Origin: JAZNSB01 sp045590955
GTDB lineage: Bacteria; Pseudomonadota; Alphaproteobacteria; RF32; CAG-239
Length of the DNA: 18,908 bases
Assembly (NCBI GenBank): GCA_045590955.1
Contig: JAZNSB010000029.1
Span: 1 to 18,908, forward strand
Direction: 5' to 3'
Under the pieces are notes generated by a model. It was not told where the DNA came from, ran no database searches, and saw nothing but the letters and a program-made list of their open reading frames with translations. This document shows positions 12,822 to 18,908 of the stretch, in pieces. A program made the position numbers and the translations under genes. The number at the start of each line of letters is the position of its first letter. The stretch's first letter is position 1.

Positions 12822-14776
12822 TTCCACGGACGTTTACCGACAACATCTGTAACATAAACAATTTTAAGCGGATTAAGATAAATGTTTGCTCCAAACATAA
12901 TTTTTGATCCGTTTATTTTTACTTCCTTGTTTTTGTAAATCTGCACCGCATTTTTATAAATACAAAACTCTCTATTACATCTTAAATCTATTGCACCAGA
13001 TTTTTCTTTTCCATTTATAATTTTCTTCAAATCCTTTCTGTTTAAGTTGCTAATTTCATATTTATTATCTACTACTTTTTCAAAAAACTTATTTCTTCTT
13101 CCAACCGGCCATATTGCATATTTTCCGTCATTATCTTTGATGGCAATCTGATTAGAATATGAAGACAAAATCATATCCGGTGTTTGGGCATTAAACATCA
13201 AAGCCAAAGACAAACCCACAAAAGCATAACCCAAAAATCTAAGTTTTGTTTTTATCAACCAAATCAATAACACTCCACCATAAAATAATCCCAAATCTGT
13301 TGCATTGACACCGGGAAGATTAATCACAGAATAAGATAAAGAAGACACATATTGTGCAATAGCATTTATCCAATCTATTCCAACTCCAAGCATTTTCCAT
13401 AAATAATAATCTGCACCAAACGGATAAAAAAGCATTGCCATTAATAACAAAGGCATAATCCAAAGAGCAATTATTGGAGTTGCCAAGACATTTGCCAATA
13501 CAGACCATAGAGAAATTCTATTAAAAAAGTATGCAATAAATGGAGCTGTTGCCAAAGAAGCAACCAATGTTGTACAACATACCACCTTAAAATTATTCAT
13601 CAAATTATACGCAAAAGATTCCTTTTTCTTAAAGCTTGCACCATATCTGCCATAAATAGCAATCAGTGCAACTACTGCAGCAAAAGACAGACAAAACGCC
13701 GGAGAAATAATTGCCTCCGGCATAATAAACAAAATCAGCATTGCCGCTAATGATAAATTCTTTAAGGAAATTGCCCTTCTGCCAACAAAAATGCCAAGCA
13801 ACACAATGGCTATCATTACAAAAGCTCTAATTGTCGGCACAGCAAAACCGGATATCAGTAAATATAAAAATGTAAATATTAAAGAAAATACAGATGCAAC
13901 TTTTCTTGAATCATAATTTAAAGACAAACACGGAAACAGAGCCATCAAAAATCTTACAACCATAAAAACAATTCCCGCCAACATTGACATATGCATTCCG
14001 GAAATAGATATAAAATGAGCCAACCCCGACTTTTGATAATTTTCATTTACTTTCAAATCTATGTTGTTTCTGTTGCCTATACTTATTGCTTCAACAACAC
14101 CGGCAGATTTTTTATTCAAAATTTCATGGATTTTATCAGATACATTCTTTCTATATTTTTCAATAACAGATATTGAATTATTTTTACAAGAATATGCTTC
14201 TGTAGGATGTGCAATTGAATAACCTGTTGCCTCAATTTTTTCAAAAAACAATTTTCTGTTATATTGAAACGCATTTGGAATAATCGGCATATTCGGTTTA
14301 CTTATTTTTGCCACCACATCCACACATTGTCCCATATTTATGTTTTTGGTTCTTTTGGGCAACACAATTTTTACTTTTGCAAACTCATACTTTTCATAAA
14401 AATCTTTAACATTTTCCAAAACAACGACAGGCTTTTGATTTTCATTTTTATACTGTTCTTTTACTGTTCCGGTTAAATACAACTTTTGCGGTGAATCCAA
14501 AATATATTTAGGTGTTAAATATATTGTTCTAAGCTGCATATATGCAAATCCGAGTACTGCAATAAGCAACATCAACAAAAAGTTTATTACATTTTGAAAC
14601 CTACGCAGTATTATTATCAACAGCACCAAAAGTTCTAATACAGCCAAAGTTACATATTTGTTTGGTTCTGTCTGAAAGCTAAAATAAATAATAATTCCCG
14701 TAGCAAAAAGCACAGGAATTAATATCAAAAATTTTTCTTTGGTCCAATCAAGAATATCTTTAATCTTTTGTTTCAT
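12818..14776 (-). CDS. comEC: ComEC/Rec2-family DNA uptake channel protein
   Basis: ComEC forms the inner-membrane channel that passes single-stranded DNA into the cell during natural transformation. The 652-residue protein begins with several membrane segments (from ILIPVLFATGIIIYFSF). A soluble OB-fold-like region follows at about 95-200 (LYLTGTVKEQYKN...). The multi-pass competence domain starts near 245 and carries the hallmark GLAHFISISGMHMSML. After the last membrane segments (about 500-530), a short soluble tail of roughly 110 residues replaces the metallo-beta-lactamase domain of Gram-positive ComEC. No HxHxDH motif is visible. The start overlaps lpxB by 17 bases and has no clear Shine-Dalgarno, suggesting coupling. 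Its presence alone does not prove competence, as other com genes are not in the window. Confidence 0.92.
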   Translation of the reverse strand: MKQKIKDILDWTKEKFLILIPVLFATGIIIYFSFQTEPNKYVTLAVLELLVLLIIILRRFQNVINFLLMLLIAVLGFAYMQLRTIYLTPKYILDSPQKLYLTGTVKEQYKNENQKPVVVLENVKDFYEKYEFAKVKIVLPKRTKNINMGQCVDVVAKISKPNMPIIPNAFQYNRKLFFEKIEATGYSIAHPTEAYSCKNNSISVIEKYRKNVSDKIHEILNKKSAGVVEAISIGNRNNIDLKVNENYQKSGLAHFISISGMHMSMLAGIVFMVVRFLMALFPCLSLNYDSRKVASVFSLIFTFLYLLISGFAVPTIRAFVMIAIVLLGIFVGRRAISLKNLSLAAMLILFIMPEAIISPAFCLSFAAVVALIAIYGRYGASFKKKESFAYNLMNNFKVVCCTTLVASLATAPFIAYFFNRISLWSVLANVLATPIIALWIMPLLLMAMLFYPFGADYYLWKMLGVGIDWINAIAQYVSSLSYSVINLPGVNATDLGLFYGGVLLIWLIKTKLRFLGYAFVGLSLALMFNAQTPDMILSSYSNQIAIKDNDGKYAIWPVGRRNKFFEKVVDNKYEISNLNRKDLKKIINGKEKSGAIDLRCNREFCIYKNAVQIYKNKEVKINGSKIMFGANIYLNPLKIVYVTDVVGKRPWN

Positions 14777-15932
14777 TTTTATTTACAAAATCCCACAAAA
14801 TTTCCGCCGCCTTTTGGCTTGGATTTTGAACTCCGAAACCCAAAACTTTTTTTACTTGAGAAAATTCATTTTTCTGAGACTTGCAACGTTCTCCATCACT
14901 TAAAAAATCTTGCATATAATATACAATTTGTTCCGGAGTACATTTTTCTTGCAACAACTCCGGCACAACCTCTCTTGAAAGCAAAATATTAGAAAGGTTT
15001 ACAAAGTTTATATGCAATAATTTTTTAGCCAACAAAGCACTCAATGGCGACACTTTATAAGCTATTATATGCGGAACTTCCAAAATTGCCAACTCCAAAG
15101 CCACGGTTCCTGATGCCGCCATTGCCGCCTTTGAAGCCTTAAAAGCATTGTATCTGTCGGTTTCCGTATAAGTAATTGTATATGGCAATTTTTCTTCTTT
15201 GAGCATATTTTTCACTCTGCTTGCCACAGTTTTTACGGTAGGTACCACAAAATGCAGATTTTTATCATTTTCATACAATTTTTTTGCCGCATTTATAAAA
15301 TCCGGCAACAGTCTGCAAACCTCTGTGTGTCTTGACCCCGGCAAAATAGAAACAACTGTTTTATCTTTTGAAACATTAAATTTTTCAAAAAAATCTTCTG
15401 CTTTTGCATTAACTGCCTTAGATTCAATTACCGGATGCCCAACAAACAAAGTTTTAAGCTTATAAGGAGTAAAATACTTTGGTTCATATGGCAATAACGT
15501 TAACAGCAAATCAATGTATTTATACATGGTCTTTGCTCTTTTTTTCTTCCATGCCCACACTTGCGGAGCCACATAATGTGCTTGTAAAATAGGCAATTTT
15601 TTTCTTTTAATTGCCTTATGAATTCTTGCAGAAAAACTCCAACTATCTACAGTAAGCAACAAATCAGGCTTAAAATCTATAATATCTTTTACTGTTTGGG
15701 CCATTCTTTTCAACACTTTTGGCAAAGATGGAATAATTTCAAACACACCCATAATAGAAATATCAGAAATATCAAACAAAGACTTTAGTCCGCATTCGGC
15801 CATTGTATCTCCGCCGACACCTTTAAATTCAATTTGATTAGGATATGCTTTGTTCATTGCATTCATCAAACGAGATGCCAACAAATCACCACTCGGTTCA
15901 CCTGCTAAAATATATATTTTAGTTTTCTTCAT
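14760..15932 (-). CDS. lpxB: Lipid-A-disaccharide synthase
   Basis: LpxB joins UDP-2,3-diacylglucosamine with lipid X to make the lipid A disaccharide at the cytoplasmic face of the inner membrane. The 390-residue GT-B-fold protein has GEPSGD at 11-16, GVGGDTMAECGL, and LLTVDSWSFSARI with the conserved D96. It also has HYVAPQVWAW, GHPVIES, PGSR at 198-201 and AASGTVALELAILEVP. In the D96 segment the usual SP(D/G)F is replaced by SWSF, a local variant. It lies between lpxI (14-base overlap with its start) and comEC (17-base overlap), so the three are one transcript. Confidence 0.97.
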   Translation of the reverse strand: MKKTKIYILAGEPSGDLLASRLMNAMNKAYPNQIEFKGVGGDTMAECGLKSLFDISDISIMGVFEIIPSLPKVLKRMAQTVKDIIDFKPDLLLTVDSWSFSARIHKAIKRKKLPILQAHYVAPQVWAWKKKRAKTMYKYIDLLLTLLPYEPKYFTPYKLKTLFVGHPVIESKAVNAKAEDFFEKFNVSKDKTVVSILPGSRHTEVCRLLPDFINAAKKLYENDKNLHFVVPTVKTVASRVKNMLKEEKLPYTITYTETDRYNAFKASKAAMAASGTVALELAILEVPHIIAYKVSPLSALLAKKLLHINFVNLSNILLSREVVPELLQEKCTPEQIVYYMQDFLSDGERCKSQKNEFSQVKKVLGFGVQNPSQKAAEILWDFVNKNETKD

Positions 15933-16752
15933 CAGGGTCCACTCCCATCACAAACAACCCCAGCTTATCTGCCAACTCTACAGTTTCTTTTTGATTTACA
16001 ATCAAAGAATTTTTAGCATGCACCACAATACCGTCCAAACCGGAATTTTTTGCATTTTGCACTGTATTTTCGCCAATGGTCGGCAAATCAAGCCTCATAT
16101 CCTGCTGTTCTTTTTTAAGTTTCACCAAAACACCGCCGGAGCCTTTGCGTTTATATTGTGCTGTTCTTTTAATAAGCTCATCTGTTCCTTCAATAGCTTC
16201 CACACTCAAAACCAAACCTTCTTGCACAATTGCCGCCTGACCGATATCCAATTTTCCAAGTTGTTTTACCACTTCAATTGCCCTTTTAACATCTATTATA
16301 TTTTGTTTTGAGGGCTGAACTTTACCCAACACACCTTTTGGCGCCAAAATAGAAGGCATAACATCATGCACACCTACCAGCGTTATTCCGTTGTTTTCAA
16401 TTTCATTAAGCAAAATTTTTAAAATGCTATCATCTCCCAAAGACTTTGAGGCAACCTTTGCAATCAAAGCTGCCGTTCTCATATCCGGCACAATTGCCTT
16501 AAGGGAAGGTCTTTTAATGGTTCCGATCATCAACGCATGTGTAACTTTGTGTTTTTTTAGCATCATCAAGCCTGTGCCAACTTGTCCCAGACGCACCACA
16601 TCTGCTTCAAAAGAGCCGTCCAACAAAGTTTCATCAGCATTATCTTTTACTGCCAACACATAGAAAGGAAGATTATTTTTTTTGCAATCTTCAATCAACA
16701 TTTTTGGGATGTTTCCACCCCCTATTATCATTCCCAATTTTTGTATTTGCAT
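15919..16752 (-). CDS. lpxI: UDP-2,3-diacylglucosamine diphosphatase LpxI
   Basis: LpxI cleaves UDP-2,3-diacylglucosamine to lipid X and UMP. It is the enzyme many alphaproteobacteria use in place of LpxH. The 277-residue protein has the N-terminal glycine motif LGMIIGGGNIPKMLI, the central DDSILKILLNEIE, and GQAAIVQEGLVLSVEAIEGTDELI. It also has the C-terminal RLDLPTIGENTV, whose D222 matches the aspartate shown to be essential in Caulobacter LpxI (D225, from memory). The ATG overlaps the lpxA stop as TAATG, and the end overlaps lpxB. Its position between lpxA and lpxB is the typical alphaproteobacterial order and is a strong taxonomic hint. Confidence 0.97.
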   Translation of the reverse strand: MQIQKLGMIIGGGNIPKMLIEDCKKNNLPFYVLAVKDNADETLLDGSFEADVVRLGQVGTGLMMLKKHKVTHALMIGTIKRPSLKAIVPDMRTAALIAKVASKSLGDDSILKILLNEIENNGITLVGVHDVMPSILAPKGVLGKVQPSKQNIIDVKRAIEVVKQLGKLDIGQAAIVQEGLVLSVEAIEGTDELIKRTAQYKRKGSGGVLVKLKKEQQDMRLDLPTIGENTVQNAKNSGLDGIVVHAKNSLIVNQKETVELADKLGLFVMGVDPDEEN

Positions 16753-17546
16753 TACTCAGCCACTAACAAATTACGTTTTCCGCCCAAAGATTCGTCAATA
16801 AACTTAATTTGTTCCATAACCATTGGCTCATCTTTATATTTTTCATGAGCATCTGCTAATCTTTCTTCAAAAGTTCCTTCTTTACCTTTGAACAAGAACA
16901 TATAGGCTCTCATCATTCTTTTAATAGTTGCTTCATCCACGCCCATACGTTGTAATCCCACAACATTTAACCCTCTTAATGTTGCCCTGTCACCTGTTAC
17001 CATTCCATATGGAATCACATCTCTGGCCACTCCAGTAAGTCCTCCGATCATTGCTTTCTTACCGATATGCACAAACTGGTGAATACCGCAGTTTCCACCC
17101 AACACAGCACCATCACCGATATGGACATGTCCGCCCATAATTGCATTATTTGCTAAAATCACACCATTTCCAACAACACAGTCATGTGCAATATGGCAGT
17201 TAACCATAAACAAACTATCATCACCAACAACCGTGAGCAATCTTTCTTTTGGGGTACCAACTTGCATTGTAACGTTTTCTTTGATGATATTATTTTTTCC
17301 AACAATCAATGCTCCGTCACAAAACTCATTACCTCTGTCCTGTGGGCCTGCACCCAACACGGCACCGGGGAATACCACCGTATTATCACCAATTGTTGTT
17401 CTACCCATAACATGCACGCTTGCCAAAAGCTTTACACCTTCGCCAATAACTGCATTTTTTGATACTGTACAAAATGGACCTATCTCCGCTGTTGATGCAA
17501 TTTGCGCACCTTTTTCAACATATGCCATTGGATGTATATTTGTCAT
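16752..17546 (-). CDS. lpxA: Acyl-ACP:UDP-N-acetylglucosamine O-acyltransferase
   Basis: LpxA catalyses the first step of lipid A synthesis, adding a 3-hydroxyacyl chain to UDP-GlcNAc. The protein has 264 residues, with a left-handed beta-helix of hexapeptide repeats (for example AVIGEG, TTIGDN, CVVGNG, VHIGDG). The catalytic His is H121 in NCHIAHDC. A helical C-terminal domain starts near 195 (RGLNVVGLQRMGV). The segment usually reading HRGT and followed by a glycine-rich turn is MQVGTPKERLLTVVG here, so the conserved arginine is missing. AAGGA precedes the ATG. lpxD and fabZ, usual upstream partners, are absent, and the 108 bases upstream hold only weak promoter-like sequence (TTTACT-N15-TATATT, 17581-17607). 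The gene starts the lpxA-lpxI-lpxB-comEC unit. Confidence 0.97.
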   Translation of the reverse strand: MTNIHPMAYVEKGAQIASTAEIGPFCTVSKNAVIGEGVKLLASVHVMGRTTIGDNTVVFPGAVLGAGPQDRGNEFCDGALIVGKNNIIKENVTMQVGTPKERLLTVVGDDSLFMVNCHIAHDCVVGNGVILANNAIMGGHVHIGDGAVLGGNCGIHQFVHIGKKAMIGGLTGVARDVIPYGMVTGDRATLRGLNVVGLQRMGVDEATIKRMMRAYMFLFKGKEGTFEERLADAHEKYKDEPMVMEQIKFIDESLGGKRNLLVAE

Positions 17547-17653
17547 AAAAAAATCCTTAAAAAATTAATACTTATAACAGAATATATACAACAAAGGCTT
17601 TAGTAAATACACAAAAACTTTCAATTTATTACCAAATAAATCACATTTTCTAT

Positions 17654-17776
17654 TTATTGAGCCACTACAACTTCCTGTGACATTTTCTTTGAACTATCTT
17701 CCCACATATTATTTACAAACATAAAAAACAACATTGCCAATGCAATATAAACAATTGTTTTAATCAGATTAATCAT
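17654..17776 (-). CDS. Small single-pass membrane protein, 40 residues, function unknown
   Basis: A short reading frame with an excellent AGGAG site five bases before its ATG. The product has a short N-terminus with one lysine, then a hydrophobic segment at about residues 4-22 (IKTIVYIALAMLFFMFV). A polar tail of about 18 residues follows, with WEDSSKKMSQE and a hydrophobic end VVVAQ. It is probably an inner-membrane peptide with its tail outside. It lies between the TPR gene, from which a terminator separates it, and lpxA, which starts 108 bases further on. A weak AT hairpin (17624-17641) follows the stop. No convincing promoter is visible in the 20 bases between terminator and start, so expression may rely on read-through. 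I recognise no family. Confidence 0.6.
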   Translation of the reverse strand: MINLIKTIVYIALAMLFFMFVNNMWEDSSKKMSQEVVVAQ

Positions 17777-17796
17777 TTTTTCTCCTAAAAACAGCA

Positions 17797-17833
17797 TAAA
17801 AAAACCTTGCACCAAATACATAGTGCAAGGTTT
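17797..17833 (-). terminator. Intrinsic terminator of the TPR gene
   Basis: Read on the minus strand, AAACCTTGCAC (complement of 17823-17833) pairs perfectly with GTGCAAGGTTT (complement of 17802-17812) around a ten-base loop, and a T run follows. It begins 22 bases after the TPR stop codon. Confidence 0.88.
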
Positions 17834-17854
17834 ATGTTTTTCAACACAAAGAAA

Positions 17855-18841
17855 CTATTCTTCTGTTCCTTCTTCAGTTTTTTCCTCTGTCACAGGCGCT
17901 GTGGTTGTTGGAGCCGGCTTCAATTCCTGTAACAATCCCATTGCTTTTTTACGTTTTAATTTATTTACAAACTTCATAGAACGCTGAGCATCCCATTTTT
18001 TCTTTCCTTCTTCGCGTTGGAAAATATCTTTGTAAATTTCAATTGCTTGGTCAAATTCAGACAATTTTGTTAAACAGCTTGCCAAACCGTCATACAATTT
18101 ATGACTGTATGTTTGTGCTCCGATAATTGTCTGAGCCTTTTTATAACACTTTAATGCATCAGAAAATTTCATCATTTTTTGATATACAAAACCAATAGAT
18201 ACCCAAGCTTGAATTTCTTTTTTATCTATTGATAAAATTTTTGTGAAACATTTAATTGCAGAATCATTATCACCCATCAACTGATACGTAACACCAACGC
18301 CATTCCAAGCCTTGATATTAGATTTATCTTGTGATAAAACCTTTTTAAAGAAAGAAATTGCTCTGTCATATTGTTTTAATTTTTGCAAGGTAACCGCAAT
18401 TGACAACAATGTTTGAACATGTTTGGGGTCAACTTTTAAAGCCATTTCCAAAATATCCAAAGCTTCTTTAAATGAAAACATGTGTTGCAGAGCAATTGCT
18501 TTACCGTTTAATGCTTCCAAAGAAGTTTGATCTGCCTCATATGCTTTTTCAAAGCACTCAATAGCATCTTTATACAAACCCCTCATAGATAATGTAACAC
18601 CTTTGTTGTTAAGCACTTCCACAGATTTTGGATTAAGCTCCAACGCTTTATCAAAGCATTCCACCGCATCTGTATATCTGCTCATTTTTTGAAAAGCAAA
18701 CCCTTTTGAATTTAGGGTTTTCCATGAATCCGGCTGTTCTTTAATAGCCTCATCAAATTGTTCTATAGCTTGTTTATATTGACCTTGATCAAGAAGTTCC
18801 TGACCTCTTTTATAAAAATTGTTTTCGTTTGATTTTACCAT
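17855..18841 (-). CDS. Tetratricopeptide repeat protein with eight TPRs
   Basis: The 328-residue protein is built of eight consecutive 34-residue TPR units from about residue 8 to 281, for example TLNSKGFAFQKMSRYTDAVE and AWNGVGVTYQLMGDNDSAIK. The canonical W/L/G/Y/A/F/A/P pattern is clear in repeats 1-6 and looser in 7 and 8. A basic segment (about 283-303, RSMKFVNKLKRKKA) and an acidic Thr/Glu/Pro-rich tail follow. There is no signal peptide or membrane segment, so it is likely a cytoplasmic scaffold. The specific partner cannot be told. GAGAG lies nine bases before the ATG, a candidate promoter lies upstream, and a strong terminator follows. It therefore appears to be a single-gene unit. 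Confidence 0.9.
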   Translation of the reverse strand: MVKSNENNFYKRGQELLDQGQYKQAIEQFDEAIKEQPDSWKTLNSKGFAFQKMSRYTDAVECFDKALELNPKSVEVLNNKGVTLSMRGLYKDAIECFEKAYEADQTSLEALNGKAIALQHMFSFKEALDILEMALKVDPKHVQTLLSIAVTLQKLKQYDRAISFFKKVLSQDKSNIKAWNGVGVTYQLMGDNDSAIKCFTKILSIDKKEIQAWVSIGFVYQKMMKFSDALKCYKKAQTIIGAQTYSHKLYDGLASCLTKLSEFDQAIEIYKDIFQREEGKKKWDAQRSMKFVNKLKRKKAMGLLQELKPAPTTTAPVTEEKTEEGTEE

Positions 18842-18871
18842 GTTTAATTTCTCTCAACAATAGGTTGTTAC

Positions 18872-18899
18872 AAAATAATCAGTCTTTATGGTATCACAA
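18872..18899 (-). promoter_or_regulatory. Candidate promoter for the TPR gene
   Basis: On the minus strand TTGTGA (18894-18899) and TATTTT (18872-18877) are separated by 16 bases, about 30 bases ahead of the ATG. A direct repeat ATGGTAT (18888-18894 and 18902-18908) overlaps the -35 region. Confidence 0.3.
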
Positions 18900-18908
18900 A
18901 CATGGTAT

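Noticed and set aside
1..18908. CRISPR arrays, insertion sequences, phage genes, toxin-antitoxin pairs or defence islands
   Set aside because: I looked for evenly spaced repeats, transposase motifs and integrase or restriction motifs on both strands and saw none. The window is core genome.

Overview
The window is a dense stretch of bacterial core genome: AT-rich, with strong AGGAG-type ribosome binding sites and many overlapping genes. The organism is probably a Gram-negative alphaproteobacterium with a reduced, AT-rich genome. The evidence is lipid A genes in the order lpxA-lpxI-lpxB (LpxI rather than LpxH), a ComEC without an obvious metallo-beta-lactamase domain, a glyA-nrdR-nusB cluster, yqeY next to dnaG, and a tRNA-Leu next to tig. 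Uncultured low-GC gut or host-associated alphaproteobacteria would fit, but I infer this from gene content and not from a database match.

Layout. Positions 1-1432 (minus): yqeY, then dnaG, which runs off the left edge. 1599-3558 (plus): a 52-residue lipoprotein, greA, a 65-residue Cys/His-rich protein and trxB. 3549-7654 (minus): a tight translation and one-carbon cluster rpiB-glyA-nrdR-nusB-def-fmt, with several start/stop overlaps. 7792-7944 (plus): tRNA-Cys and tRNA-Asn ending in a strong terminator. 8098-9983 (plus): clpP-clpX. 10043-11509 (minus): tRNA-Leu(TAG) and tig, converging on clpX with a shared bidirectional terminator. 11631-12821 (plus): a repeat-containing lipoprotein. 12818-17546 (minus): lpxA-lpxI-lpxB-comEC. 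17654-17776 (minus): a 40-residue membrane protein. 17855-18841 (minus): an eight-TPR protein. No stretch above 300 bases is without a feature.

The genes serve standard processes. DnaG primes replication. GreA and NusB act on transcription. Def and Fmt handle the N-terminal formyl group, and GlyA supplies one-carbon units for it. Tig, ClpX and ClpP handle nascent and damaged proteins. LpxA, LpxI and LpxB make the lipid A precursor. I see no CRISPR array, insertion sequence, prophage, toxin-antitoxin pair or recognised defence system.

The less ordinary content is in the small genes and leaders. The main one is a long hairpin that pairs the whole Shine-Dalgarno region of the Cys/His-rich gene up to its ATG. 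Others are three uncatalogued small proteins, a lipoprotein with three copies of a helical repeat, a terminator-like hairpin just ahead of greA, and altered gene order around tig/clpPX, nrdR/nusB and lpxA.
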